This document shows, in pieces, positions 1-10,542 of a DNA stretch of 64,000 bases (its first letter is position 1; each line of letters begins with the position of its first letter). Made by a program: the position numbers and the translations under genes. Source of the DNA: Streptomyces sp. MMG1533 (lineage in GTDB: Bacteria > Actinomycetota > Actinomycetes > Streptomycetales > Streptomycetaceae); assembly GCF_001279775.1 (NCBI RefSeq), contig NZ_LGDG01000234.1:1-64000 (forward strand). The letters run 5' to 3'. The notes beneath the pieces are model-generated. The model was not told the origin of the DNA, ran no database searches, and saw only the letters and a list, made by a program, of their open reading frames with translations.

Positions 1-234
1 CGAAAGCGGGCGACCAGGGTGCCCAACACCGTTCGGAGCACCCGGCTGAGCACGAGTCCTGGCAACAGGACCCACTCCCACTCAGTCATTAGGAACGGTG
101 AACCCGCAGTACGAGTCGTCCTGCACTCCACCTTCAGGAGGTGCAGCCAGCACCACCCCTACAACCTGAGGCGGACTCGTCTTCGGGACCTGCGGCCGAT
201 GAGCCGGAGGTGCTCTCGCTCTTAGCGTGGAGCC
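1..234. other. intergenic region upstream of the sigma-factor gene
   Basis: I see no convincing gene in this stretch. It should carry the promoter of the sigma-factor gene that begins at 235, but no clean -35/-10 pair stands out. Open frames on both strands here lack ribosome binding sites and recognisable protein character. Confidence 0.4.
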
Positions 235-792
235 ATGACCACACCCGTCTGCACCAGCGCTTCGAAGGCCGCCACGCCGGCGACGCAGACCCTTCCGTAC
301 CCCTCGTTCTCGTCGTACGTGAAGGCACGCCAGCCGGTGCTGCTGCGTACCGCCCGGTCGCTGACCGCGAACCCGAGCGACGCGGAGGACCTGCTGCAGA
401 CCGCGCTCACCAAGACATACGTCGCCTGGGAACGCATCGAGGACCACCGTGCGCTGGACGGCTATGTGCGCCGGGCGCTGCTGAACACGCGGACGTCGCA
501 GTGGCGCAAGCGCAAGGTCGACGAGTTCGCGTGCGACGAGATGCCCGAGCCGGAGCCGGTGTGCGCCGCCGACGACCCGGCCGAGCAGCAGGCGCTGCAC
601 GACGCGATGTGGCGGGCGATCATGAAGCTGCCCGCCCGGCAGCGGGCGATGGTCGTCCTCAGGTACTACGAGGATCTCAGCGAGGTTCAGACGGCCGAGG
701 TGCTCGGGGTGTCGGTGGGCACGGTGAAGTCGGCGGTGTCCCGGGCGCTGGGGAAGCTGCGCGAGGACCCCGAGCTGGTGCTGGTCCGATAG
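235..792 (+). CDS. SigE-family ECF RNA polymerase sigma factor
   Basis: A 185-residue ECF sigma factor that would direct RNA polymerase to a small stress or envelope regulon. Region 2 lies at about residues 28-95 (the DAEDLLQTALTKTY segment is the core-binding helix). Region 4 lies at about 120-178, with LPARQRAMVVLRYYEDLS followed by the helix-turn-helix AEVLGVSVGTVKSAVSRAL. This is the Streptomyces SigE-family pattern. A GGAG sits only two bases before the ATG, an unusually short spacing, so the exact start is not certain. No anti-sigma gene is adjacent; the next gene is an acyl-CoA ligase. The family assignment is firm and the regulon is unknown. Confidence 0.9.
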   Translation: MTTPVCTSASKAATPATQTLPYPSFSSYVKARQPVLLRTARSLTANPSDAEDLLQTALTKTYVAWERIEDHRALDGYVRRALLNTRTSQWRKRKVDEFACDEMPEPEPVCAADDPAEQQALHDAMWRAIMKLPARQRAMVVLRYYEDLSEVQTAEVLGVSVGTVKSAVSRALGKLREDPELVLVR

Positions 793-935
793 CACCGGAC
801 CAGTACCGTCTTCACACGCCGACCGCAACGTGACCTGATCGATCACGCTTCCCTAGTGACATACCGCGCGGTATGCGCGCAGACTTTGCGCAGCCCTTAC
901 CACCGCCTAGGCAATGCCGCCCCGGGAGGACCGCC

Positions 936-2594
<1,659 letters not shown>

Positions 2595-2601
2595 CGCGGG
2601 A

Positions 2602-2641
2602 TACGGCGGGCAGGGCGCCCGACAGGACCCTGCCCGCCGTA
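2602..2641 (+). terminator. hairpin terminator after the acyl-CoA ligase gene
   Basis: Perfect 14-bp inverted repeat (TACGGCGGGCAGGG and its complement) with a 12-base loop, eight bases past the stop codon. No U-tract follows, as is usual in Streptomyces. Confidence 0.7.
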
Positions 2642-2644
2642 CGG

Positions 2645-2823
2645 ACACCGACTTCACCGTCGTGCGGCGAATCCGACTTCTCAGTATGCCGAGACACCGA
2701 CTTCACCGCCGTGCGGCGACACCGACTTCATCGCCGTATGCCGAGACACCGACTTCATCGCCGTACGGCGGCAGTGGTTGACCGTGTGGCCGTAGTGGTC
2801 GACCGCGCGGCCGTAGTGGTCCA
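2645..2823. repeat. two adjacent tandem-repeat arrays at the 3' end of the MFS gene
   Basis: Five imperfect units of 23-27 bp built on ACACCGACTTCA(C/T)CG run from 2645 to 2771. Immediately after come two and a half units of a 21-bp repeat, at 2774-2794, 2795-2815 and the start of a third. The MFS stop codon (2755-2757) lies inside the last unit of the first array. The second array encodes the seven-residue, threonine-rich periodicity at the transporter C-terminus (STTTATR-like). Confidence 0.75.
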
Positions 2824-4005
2824 CCCCAGCACCAGCCACGCGCCCGCCACCGCGCACACCCCGCCCCACCCGAAGTGGGTGAAGGCCGAGCCGGCCAGGG
2901 CAGAGGCGATGGCGCCGCCGGCGAAGCCGGCGACGACGTAGGCCGTGTTGGCAGTGGCCGGGGTTGAGGTGGTGGTGAGGGCGAGGGTCTGGTTGGCGAC
3001 GTGGGAGGCGACCAGGGCGGCGTGGACGGCGATCGCGGCGACGAACAGCGACACCATCACGTGCCCGCCCAGCCAGAACAGCGGTACGGACGCGGCGGCG
3101 AGGAGATACGCGGACCGTACGACCTTGGCGGCGCCGAAGCGGTCGACGAGGCCGCCGGCCAGGGGCGCGACCACGCTCGCCGCCAGCCCGAAGAGACCGA
3201 AGAGGCCGGCCGTCGCGGTCGAGAGGCCGTAGCCCGTCGTGTCTTCCCCGGTGAGCAGCAGCGCGAGCGAGGTCCACAGGGCGCTCCAGGCGCCGTACAT
3301 CCCGGCCTGGCGCACGCACGCGCGCCACAGGTCGGGCGAGCTGCGGACCACGGACGGCAGGGCGGCGAGGCCCGAGAACAGGCGGCCGGTGCGGCGGGCG
3401 CGGTGCTCGGTGGGCAGGGCGTAGGCCGTCAGCAGGCCCAGTACGGCCGTCAGCGCCGCAGCGCCCACGAACACCGCCCGCCAGCCGAATGCCTGCCCGG
3501 CGAGTCCGCCGAGGACGCGGGCCGCGACGATGCCGGTGAACAGGCCCGCTATGACGGCCGCGACATGGCGGGCGCGGCGGTCGGCGGGGGCGCGCCGGGC
3601 GACCAGCGGGACGAGGAGCTGCGGGACGACGGTCGCGGCGGAGGCGACGAGGACGGCCGCGGCGAGAGCGGTGGTCCCCGCGGCCGCCGCGCCCGCCACC
3701 AGCGCGGCAGCCGCGACGAGGGACAGGACGGCGACCAGTCGGCGCCGGTTCACGGTGTCGCCGAGCGGGGCGAAGACGAGCAGGCCGGCGGCGTAGCCGA
3801 ACTGCGCGACCGAGGCGATCCAGGCCACGGCGGAGGGGGTCGAGCCGAAGTCGCGGGCGATGAGGGGGAGCAGTGGGGCCGCGAGGTAGATGTTGGCGGC
3901 GGTGACGGCGGTGGCCAGGGCGATCAGGGGGAGGAGGAAGCGGGCGGCGATGCCCGGCTCCCGGGTCGCAGTGCGGGCTTGCTGGGCGGTGACTGCTGTC
4001 GGCAT
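2755..4005 (-). CDS. MFS multidrug/small-molecule exporter (SCO4007-like)
   Basis: A 416-residue major facilitator superfamily transporter with about twelve hydrophobic segments. The loop between helices 2 and 3 reads FAPLGDTVNRRRLV, the MFS signature position. The ATG at 4005 is preceded by AAGGAG ten bases upstream; a longer frame to 4038 lacks a site. The C-terminal tail of about 20 residues is a threonine/alanine/arginine repeat encoded by a tandem DNA repeat. It is divergent from a TetR gene with two palindromic operators between them. In S. coelicolor the equivalent pair SCO4007/SCO4008 is, from published work, a TetR-controlled multidrug-responsive exporter. Transfer of that function here is by gene order and operator resemblance. 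Confidence 0.85.
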   Translation of the reverse strand: MPTAVTAQQARTATREPGIAARFLLPLIALATAVTAANIYLAAPLLPLIARDFGSTPSAVAWIASVAQFGYAAGLLVFAPLGDTVNRRRLVAVLSLVAAAALVAGAAAAGTTALAAAVLVASAATVVPQLLVPLVARRAPADRRARHVAAVIAGLFTGIVAARVLGGLAGQAFGWRAVFVGAAALTAVLGLLTAYALPTEHRARRTGRLFSGLAALPSVVRSSPDLWRACVRQAGMYGAWSALWTSLALLLTGEDTTGYGLSTATAGLFGLFGLAASVVAPLAGGLVDRFGAAKVVRSAYLLAAASVPLFWLGGHVMVSLFVAAIAVHAALVASHVANQTLALTTTSTPATANTAYVVAGFAGGAIASALAGSAFTHFGWGGVCAVAGAWLVLGWTTTAARSTTTATRSTTAAVRR

Positions 4006-4036
4006 GGCGGAAGAGCTCCTTAGAGCCAGCTCTAGC

Positions 4037-4052
4037 AACTAACTGGTTGGTT
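4037..4052. promoter_or_regulatory. operator-like palindrome proximal to the MFS gene
   Basis: AACTAACTGGTTGGTT is an imperfect 16-bp palindrome related to the perfect copy at 4093-4108. It lies just upstream of the exporter start, so a TetR dimer bound here could block exporter transcription. Confidence 0.6.
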
Positions 4053-4092
4053 GGAACGGTCAACAGTCTGGACCGCACCCGAATTCCCTGTC

Positions 4093-4108
4093 AACCAACC
4101 GGTTGGTT
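4093..4108. promoter_or_regulatory. perfect TetR operator palindrome
   Basis: AACCAACCGGTTGGTT is a perfect 16-bp palindrome, 33 bases upstream of the TetR start codon. Together with the related site at 4037 it occupies the whole divergent promoter region. This implies autoregulation and control of the exporter by the same repressor. Confidence 0.75.
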
Positions 4109-4140
4109 ACAAGGGTCGTCTCCGGCGGTACCCTGCCCCC

Positions 4141-4719
4141 ATGGCAGTCAGAGACCCCGAGGCCACCAAGGCCCGGATCTACGAGGCGGCGGTGGCCGAG
4201 TTCGCCCGGTACGGCATCGCGGGCGCCCGCATCGACCGCATCGCCGCCGCGGCCAAGGCCAACAAACAGCTGATCTACGCCTACTTCGGCAACAAGGCGG
4301 AGCTGTTCACCAAGGTCCTCGGCACGTGCATGGTCGACCTCGCCGCCGCCGTCCCCGTCGATCCGGACGACATCGAGGGCTGGATCGACCGACTGCTCGA
4401 CTACCACGCCGCCCACCCCGAACTGCTGCGCCTCCTCTTCTGGGAGGGCATCGAGTACGGCACCGACGAACTGCCCGACGAGACCGAGCGCCAGGACCAC
4501 TACACGAGCAAGGTCGCCGCCATCGAGGACGGCCAGGCCCGGGGCGTCATCACCAACGGCTTCCCGCCCCGCGACCTGCTGTTCCTCCTGACGGCCCTGG
4601 CCAACTGGGCCGCCGCCGTCCCGCAGATGCGCCGCATCCTCACGGGCCCGGAGGACGCCGACCACGCCCGCCTGCGCGCCTCGATCAAGGAGGCGGCACG
4701 CAGGCTGATCGCACCCTAG
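4141..4719 (+). CDS. TetR-family repressor of the divergent MFS exporter (SCO4008-like)
   Basis: A 192-residue TetR regulator. The N-terminal DNA-binding domain (about residues 8-55) contains the classic AGARIDRIAAAAKANKQLIY helix-turn-helix followed by YFGNKAELF. The rest is an all-helical ligand-binding domain, including a WAAAVPQMRRIL segment. I chose the ATG at 4141 because the open frame upstream runs through the operators. Its neighbour is the exporter at 2755-4005 and the two share the intergenic palindromes. In S. coelicolor the counterpart SCO4008 is a structurally studied multidrug-binding repressor; this is recalled knowledge, not tested here. Confidence 0.9.
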   Translation: MAVRDPEATKARIYEAAVAEFARYGIAGARIDRIAAAAKANKQLIYAYFGNKAELFTKVLGTCMVDLAAAVPVDPDDIEGWIDRLLDYHAAHPELLRLLFWEGIEYGTDELPDETERQDHYTSKVAAIEDGQARGVITNGFPPRDLLFLLTALANWAAAVPQMRRILTGPEDADHARLRASIKEAARRLIAP

Positions 4720-4750
4720 GCATGGGCGGGGCGATCGCTGGTTGATCTGA

Positions 4751-4858
4751 GCGGCTGGGTTGGTCGGCGGATTGAGGCGGCTGGGTTGGTCGGCGGATTG
4801 AGGCGGCTGGGTTGATCGGCTGAGTTGATCGGATGGGTTCATCGGATGGGCTGATCGG
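4751..4858. repeat. 26-bp tandem repeat between the TetR and PAS-protein genes
   Basis: Two exact 26-bp units occupy 4751-4776 and 4777-4802. A third, decaying copy follows, and then shorter GGGTTGATCGG-type units run up to the stop codon of the next gene. The two flanking genes are convergent. I see no hairpin terminator in it. Confidence 0.75.
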
Positions 4859-7800
4859 CTAGTTGATCCCGATCCTGGCCAGGAGATCCACGATCCGCGC
4901 CTGCACCTCGCCGCTCGTGGAGCGCTCGGCGAGGAAGAGAACCGTCTCCCCCGACGCCAGGCGCGGCAGGTCCGCCTGGTCGACGGCGGCCGTGTAGACG
5001 ACGAGGGGGGTGCGGTTGAGCTGCCCGTTCGCACGCAGCCAGTCCACGATTCCGGCCCGCCGCCGATGAACCTGCATCAGATCCATCACGACGAGGTTCG
5101 GCCTGAGCTGCCCGGCCAGCGTCACCGCATCCGCATCACTCGCGGCCCGCGCCACCTGCATCCCGCGCCGCTCCAACGTCGCGGTCAGCGCGAGCGCGAT
5201 CTCCGCGTGCTCCTCGATCAGCAGCACGCGCGGCGGATGCTGCTCGGTGTCGCGCGGCGCGAGCGCCTTCAGCAGGACGGCGGGATCGGCGCCGTACGCC
5301 GCCTCACGCGACGCCTGCCCGAGCCCGGCCGTCACAAGCACCGGCACCTCGGCCGCCACCGCCGCCTGCCGCAGCGACTGCAGCGCGGTCCGCGTGATCG
5401 GGCCGGTCAGCGGGTCGACGAACAGCGCGGCCGGGAAGGCCGCGATCTGCGCGTCGACCTCCTCGCGCGAGTGCACGATGACCGGCCGGTACCCGCGGTC
5501 GCTCAGCGCCTGCTGCGTGGTGACGTCGGGCGCGGGCCATACGAGCAACCTCCGCGGGTTGTCGAGCGGCTCCGGCGGCAGCTCGTCGTCCATCGGCTGC
5601 GGCCGCGGGGTGTCCGCGATCTCGACGGCACCGCCGGGACCGTCCAACGGCTCGGGCCCCTCGGCGGCGTTCTCGTCGGGCGCCCCTATGGCGTACGACC
5701 GTCCGGTGCCCTCGGTCGCCTGCGCGAGCCGCGACTGCCCGGCGAGCGAGGGCTGGGGCACGGGCTGCGACTGCGACTGCGGTTGCGTGTTCGGCTGGGG
5801 CGGTACGGCGGGCTGCTCGGTCGGCGGGTGCGGACGCGCCGCCTGCTCAGGCGCCGCCGCCGCGGCGGGATCGGGCCGCGTACCGAGCTTCCGACGCCTG
5901 CCGGAACCGCCCGGATGGTTCGGGGGAGGCGTGGCCGACGGCAGCGGGCCGACGGCTGCCGAGGGCTGCTGCACCTGCACCGCCTGCCGATTGAACGGCA
6001 CACCCTGCCCCAACGTCCGCACACTGATCGCCCGCCCCTGCGTGGAGTTCGGGTCCACGGGCGCGGAGGCGGCTTCGGCGGGCAGCGGCTGAGCGGCGCG
6101 GGCGGGCGCGGCGGGGGCTCCGGCTGCTCCGGCGGCCTCGGGCGGCAGGGGGGTGCCGGGAGCCGGGGTGCCCGGGTGGGGCTGCTGGGGCTGCTGGGGC
6201 TGCGGAGCTTGTGCGGCCTGAGCGTTCTGTGGGGTTGCCGGGTTGGGGGGTACGGGGGCGGCGGCACCGTTCGGCGGTACGGGCATACCGGCGCCCGTGC
6301 TGTCGTCGGCGGCGGGCCACGGTTGGGGGGCGGCGATCCCCTGGGGCGGGGTGCCGGGGGGCGTGCCCTGCGCCGGGGTGCCTTGGGCGGGCGTGCCCTG
6401 GGGCGGGAGACCCTGGCCGGGGGGTGCCTCGTCCGGGAGGGGCTGGCCCTGGTTGGGCACGGCGGGGGGGGACCCGCCCTGGTTGGGCACGGGGTGGCCG
6501 GGACCGGTTGCTTGCGGGGGGACGGGGGCGCCGGGCTGCGCGGGTGCGCCGGGGTGTACCGGCGTGCCGGGCTGCACGGCCTGCATCATCTGACCGGGCT
6601 GCACCTGCTGCGCTGTCGCACCGCCCTGAGGGACCGCGCCTGCCTGGGCCGCGTGGGCCTGAGGCACGCCGACCGCCGGGACCTGCGCGGCCGGGACCGG
6701 CGCTCCCTGCGCCGGAATCTCCTGTCCGGGCACTCCCTGCGCGGGAACTCCCGGAGCAGGCGCCCCGGTTGCTCCTTCGGGAACCCCGGCCGGCTCCGCC
6801 TCCGCGCGCTGGCCGACGGCCCGCCGACGACGCCCGGTCGGCGCGCTCGTGGGATGCGGCTGCGGAGGGGTGTGGTCGTCGGCCTGGCCGTGCGGGACGG
6901 CGTCGTGCCGACCGTCGTCGACGAGGGCGTCACCGGGACCACCCTGTCCGGGAACCTGAACCTGTCCGGGAACCTGAACCTGTCCGGGAACCTGCCCAGC
7001 ACCCGGAGCACCCGGAGCACCCGGAACCGCCCCCGGCGCAGCCGCACCCTCGGACACCCGGTCGGCCTCCGCAGGCGGCAGGGCGAACACCGAACGGGGC
7101 CCCGCCTCCTGTGCGGCGGCCCGTTCCGACGCGGCGGCCAGCGCACGCCGGCGCCGACCGGTCGGCTGTTCAGCCGTCTCGACCGTTCCAGCACCCTCGG
7201 CAGCCGAGGCATCCGCGACATTCGGAGCAGTCGGAGCAGTCGGAGCAGTCGGAGCATTCGAGGCAGAGGCCCCCGCCCCGGCCCCCTGCGCCGCATCGCC
7301 GGAGGCCAACGCAGGCAAGGCCGCCGGCAAGGCGGGCTGTTCGCCACCGTCGCGCAGGGCAAGCCGGCCGTCGGGCGCGGGCACGCCCTGCGGCGGCACG
7401 GTTCCACCCAGCCCGGTCCCCACGGCAGCGGTTCCCGCCGCATGCTCGGCGGCCATGACCACGGCCCCTTCGGCGACACCGGCGACCGAGTCCCCGAGCG
7501 CACCCGAGCCCGGAACCGCACCCTCACCTGCGGCCGCAGCTTCCGCGGGCCGCCCCCGCCGCCGCCCCGTGCCGCCGCCGGAAACCTCCCCGGCGTCACC
7601 CGAAGCCTGGGCCGGAACCGGCGCGATCTCCTGCGCGGGAGCGCCCGCCGCCCGCCGCCTGCGTCGCCCGGTCGGCGCCGAGGCCTCCGCTTCGGAACCG
7701 TCGGCGTCGCCGGGTACCTCGCCGTCCAGGAAGGCGTCGGTGGTGGCCCGCCGGGCCCGCCGACGTCCCCCGCCGGTGGTCTGCTCGGGCAGTACGGCCT

Positions 7801-9511
7801 CGGCGGGGGCCGCTTCCAGCGCGGCCGGACCCGGAGCCGCAACAGCTCCCGCCCCACCGCCGAGCGGAACTTCGAGGACGTACGCGCTGCCGCTCATGCC
7901 CGGCACCTCGTGCGTCTGCAGCACGCCGCCGTGGGCGCGCACGATCCCGCGCACGATCGGCTCGTGCACCGGGTCTCCCCCGGCGTACGGTCCGCGTACC
8001 TCGATCCGTACGACCTCACCGCGCTGTGCCGCCGCGACGACGACGGTGTTGTCCATGTAACCGCCCGCCGAGACGGGCGAGTTCCCGGTGGCGTCGACAC
8101 CGGCGACGTCCGCGACGAGGTGCGCGAGGGCCCTGGCGAGGAGCTGGGCGTCGACCTCGGCCTCGATGGGCGGCGCGTGCACGGCGAACTGCACACGGCC
8201 CGGCCCGATGAGCTCCACGGCCCCGTCGACACCCGCCGCGACGACGGCGTCGAGCATCACGTTCGTCCGCGTGATGCTGTCCGCCCCGGTGTCGAGCCGC
8301 TGGTACCCGAGGACGTTGTCGATGAGCGTCGTGATCCGCGAATATCCGGCCGACAGGTGATGCAGCACCTGGTTCGCCTCGGGCCACAGCTGCCCCGCGT
8401 CGTCGGCGGCCAGCGCGGCCAGCTCGCGGCGCAGCTCGTCGAGGGGCCCGCGCAGGGACCGCGCGAGCAGGGTGAGGAGTTGATCATGGCGTCCGGCGAG
8501 AGCCTCGTACCGGTCCTTCTCCCGCTCCCCGAGCGCGGCGTACCGTTCCTCGCCGGCGGCGAGCTCCTCGTCGTGCTGCTCCTGGAGCCCCTCCAGTTCG
8601 GTCACGTGCTTCTGGCGGAGCGCGGTGAGCTCGGAGGCGTGTTCCTCGGCGAGCTGCTCCAGCTCCTCCGCGTGCCGCTTCTCGGCGGTGGCCTTCTCCT
8701 CGGCGAGCGCGTCGTACGGCCGCCGGTCGGTGAAGGTCAGTACGGCGCCGACGAGCTGGTCGCCGTCGCGGACGGGCGCGGTCGTCAGGTCGACCGGGAG
8801 CTTCTCGCCCTTCTTCGACCACACCACCTGCCCGCGCACCCGGTGCTTGCGCCCGGAGCGCAGGGTGTCGGCCAGCGGGGACTCCTCGTACGGGAAGGGC
8901 GTGCCGTCGACACGGGAGTGGAGGATGAGCTCGTGCAGCTCACGCCCGCCGAGATCGCTGGCCCTGTACCCCAGTATCTGAGCGGCGGCCGGATTGACGA
9001 GGACGATCCGTCCCTCGGTGTCCGTCCCCACGACGCCCTCGGACGCGGCCCGCAGGATCATCTCGGTCTGCCGCTGCGACCGGGCCAGTTCGGCCTCGGT
9101 GTCCACGGTTCCGGTCAAGTCCCGTACGACGAGCATCAGCAGCTCGTCGCCGCCGTAGCTGTAGCTGTCGTACGCCTGCTGGCCGTTCTCCAGGTTCGCG
9201 CTGGAGACCTCGACCGGGAACTCGGTCCCGTCGGTTCGCCGGGCGATCATCCGGGTCGGCTTGGTCCGCCCGCGCGGGTCCATGTGGTCGGGCCGCCGCA
9301 TGGAGCCGGGGATGAGCTTGGAGTCGAACTGCGGCAGCAGATCGAGCAGCCCTCGCCCGACCAGGGCGGTCCCCGGCGCCTCGAAGGCCTCGAGCGCGAT
9401 GGTGTTCGCGTTGACGACGGTCCCATTGGCGTTGACCAGCACCAACGCATCGGGAAGCGCGTCGAGTATGGCTGCGAGGCGAGCAGCGCCTCGGGATGGC
9501 CTGCTGCTCAC
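4859..9511 (-). CDS. giant PAS-domain pseudo-histidine kinase with degenerate receiver domains
   Basis: A 1550-residue cytosolic protein of sensor-kinase architecture with the catalytic residues lost. PAS domains lie at about 10-135 and 148-265, a charged coiled coil at about 268-345, and a kinase-like core at about 345-555. At the HisKA H-box the sequence is RSLRGPL (351-357), so arginine replaces the phosphoacceptor histidine. The ATPase region lacks the N-box asparagines and the DxGxG box. Residues about 560-1300 are Pro/Ala/Gln/Gly-rich with many short repeats (for example VPGQVQ). Two receiver-like domains end the protein. The last keeps VVMDLM but has EE for the acidic pair and lacks the conserved lysine. 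GTG start with GGGAGG upstream. It probably acts as a scaffold or allosteric sensor; its function is unknown. Confidence 0.85.
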   Translation of the reverse strand: MSSRPSRGAARLAAILDALPDALVLVNANGTVVNANTIALEAFEAPGTALVGRGLLDLLPQFDSKLIPGSMRRPDHMDPRGRTKPTRMIARRTDGTEFPVEVSSANLENGQQAYDSYSYGGDELLMLVVRDLTGTVDTEAELARSQRQTEMILRAASEGVVGTDTEGRIVLVNPAAAQILGYRASDLGGRELHELILHSRVDGTPFPYEESPLADTLRSGRKHRVRGQVVWSKKGEKLPVDLTTAPVRDGDQLVGAVLTFTDRRPYDALAEEKATAEKRHAEELEQLAEEHASELTALRQKHVTELEGLQEQHDEELAAGEERYAALGEREKDRYEALAGRHDQLLTLLARSLRGPLDELRRELAALAADDAGQLWPEANQVLHHLSAGYSRITTLIDNVLGYQRLDTGADSITRTNVMLDAVVAAGVDGAVELIGPGRVQFAVHAPPIEAEVDAQLLARALAHLVADVAGVDATGNSPVSAGGYMDNTVVVAAAQRGEVVRIEVRGPYAGGDPVHEPIVRGIVRAHGGVLQTHEVPGMSGSAYVLEVPLGGGAGAVAAPGPAALEAAPAEAVLPEQTTGGGRRRARRATTDAFLDGEVPGDADGSEAEASAPTGRRRRRAAGAPAQEIAPVPAQASGDAGEVSGGGTGRRRGRPAEAAAAGEGAVPGSGALGDSVAGVAEGAVVMAAEHAAGTAAVGTGLGGTVPPQGVPAPDGRLALRDGGEQPALPAALPALASGDAAQGAGAGASASNAPTAPTAPTAPNVADASAAEGAGTVETAEQPTGRRRRALAAASERAAAQEAGPRSVFALPPAEADRVSEGAAAPGAVPGAPGAPGAGQVPGQVQVPGQVQVPGQGGPGDALVDDGRHDAVPHGQADDHTPPQPHPTSAPTGRRRRAVGQRAEAEPAGVPEGATGAPAPGVPAQGVPGQEIPAQGAPVPAAQVPAVGVPQAHAAQAGAVPQGGATAQQVQPGQMMQAVQPGTPVHPGAPAQPGAPVPPQATGPGHPVPNQGGSPPAVPNQGQPLPDEAPPGQGLPPQGTPAQGTPAQGTPPGTPPQGIAAPQPWPAADDSTGAGMPVPPNGAAAPVPPNPATPQNAQAAQAPQPQQPQQPHPGTPAPGTPLPPEAAGAAGAPAAPARAAQPLPAEAASAPVDPNSTQGRAISVRTLGQGVPFNRQAVQVQQPSAAVGPLPSATPPPNHPGGSGRRRKLGTRPDPAAAAAPEQAARPHPPTEQPAVPPQPNTQPQSQSQPVPQPSLAGQSRLAQATEGTGRSYAIGAPDENAAEGPEPLDGPGGAVEIADTPRPQPMDDELPPEPLDNPRRLLVWPAPDVTTQQALSDRGYRPVIVHSREEVDAQIAAFPAALFVDPLTGPITRTALQSLRQAAVAAEVPVLVTAGLGQASREAAYGADPAVLLKALAPRDTEQHPPRVLLIEEHAEIALALTATLERRGMQVARAASDADAVTLAGQLRPNLVVMDLMQVHRRRAGIVDWLRANGQLNRTPLVVYTAAVDQADLPRLASGETVLFLAERSTSGEVQARIVDLLARIGIN

Positions 9512-9809
9512 GAGACGCTTCCTCCCTGTTACCGCACCTTGCCGACCGCTCGGGCCATCTTGCCAACCGGCCCGCGACGTGTCACGCGAGGGAGTCTAAG
9601 GGCAGCGGTTGCGCTCGCGACGCCGGATGAGAGGGAGGTCGCACGACGAAGTGACGTAGAACGTGTGACCCCATCTGCGACGAGGTGCCTGTGCTCCCAC
9701 TTCGGCTCCGCGAGACCTTCGCGGGACTTTTACGGAGCCGGGGCATCCGCCATGAAAACGCTGTGCCCCCTACGGGCCCGTCCCGCCCCCTACCGGACCC
9801 TGCCCAGCC
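9512..9809. other. intergenic region between the PAS protein and the protease inhibitor
   Basis: About 300 bases without a credible gene. It includes the promoter region of the PAS protein on the minus strand. I see no repeats or strong hairpins. Confidence 0.4.
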
Positions 9810-10271
9810 CTACCGGCCGACCTCGGGCAGCAACGGCACGAGCCGGTCCCACCGCCCGATCTCACAGCCGTTGCTGCGGTCGAACCGCGCGTCGACGGGC
9901 CGCCCGGCCCAGGTCCCGGTGACATGCGCGGTGGCCGGCCCGCCGTACTGCATGGTGCAGACACCGTCCCCGGGCACGGGAGCGAACGCGTCCTTCCCCC
10001 ATCGCGTGTTCCGCTCGACGACACCACACGCCCCACCCGCATCGGGATGACTCCCCCCGCCGGGATGACAGTCCACCTCGTACGTCCCGTCCGCGTCACC
10101 GCCCGCGTTGCGCACGGTGACGGTGAGATGGTCGCCGCCCGCGGGCGGGGGTGCGAGGGAGGAGGTGGAGACGGCGGCAGCGGGCACCGCGGACAGGGAG
10201 ACGGCAGAGCCGACGCCGACGACGAGAGGGGCGAACCGCGCGAACCGGCCGAGCCGGGTGACCTGCAACAT
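9810..10271 (-). CDS. secreted subtilisin-inhibitor-like (SSI family) protein
   Basis: A 153-residue precursor with an N-terminal signal segment (hydrophobic about 12-33, ending AVPAAA). The mature domain carries the four SSI cysteines at 68, 82, 105 and 136, with the family signatures CHPGGGSHPDAGGAC and VCTMQYGGPATAHVTGTW. By alignment with SSI, Met107 would be P1 of the reactive-site loop and Gln108 P1', as expected for an inhibitor of subtilisin-like proteases. SSI proteins are usual Streptomyces exoprotease inhibitors. The fold assignment is strong and target specificity is inferred. It lies upstream of, and divergent from, tRNA-Ser. The start has only a weak ribosome binding site. Confidence 0.85.
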   Translation of the reverse strand: MLQVTRLGRFARFAPLVVGVGSAVSLSAVPAAAVSTSSLAPPPAGGDHLTVTVRNAGGDADGTYEVDCHPGGGSHPDAGGACGVVERNTRWGKDAFAPVPGDGVCTMQYGGPATAHVTGTWAGRPVDARFDRSNGCEIGRWDRLVPLLPEVGR

Positions 10272-10442
10272 GACCTGACTAACGCCGTGGCCCCCCGGAC
10301 GTTGCGCGCCGCCCCACCACCGTCGTCATGGACTTTGCCCTGCGCCCCGCCCTCCTAGTACCGTGGGAGGCGATTGGTGACACCACGCTCGACTGTGTCA
10401 TCATCTGCACGCACCACTCGCGCTCGCGCGGGCGGCTGTGCT

Positions 10443-10533
10443 GGAGGCGTCGCCTAGTCCGGTCTATGGCGCCGCACTGCTAATGCGGTTTGGGACTTCA
10501 ATCCCATCGAGGGTTCAAATCCCTCCGCCTCCG
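10443..10533 (+). tRNA. tRNA-Ser (anticodon GCU)
   Basis: A 91-nt serine-type tRNA. The acceptor stem GGAGGCG pairs with CGCCTCC, with discriminator G. The anticodon stem CCGCA/TGCGG encloses the loop CTGCTAA, giving anticodon GCU. The long variable arm and the T-loop GGTTCAAATCC are present. CCA is not encoded. A hairpin follows at 10543-10575. Confidence 0.95.
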
Positions 10534-10542
10534 CGCCTGATC

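Noticed and set aside
5066..9922. A 1618-codon open frame on the plus strand opposite the giant PAS protein
   Set aside because: It is an antisense shadow of a GC-rich gene. It is arginine/glycine-rich with no domain, and the minus-strand frame has clear PAS, coiled-coil and receiver signatures.
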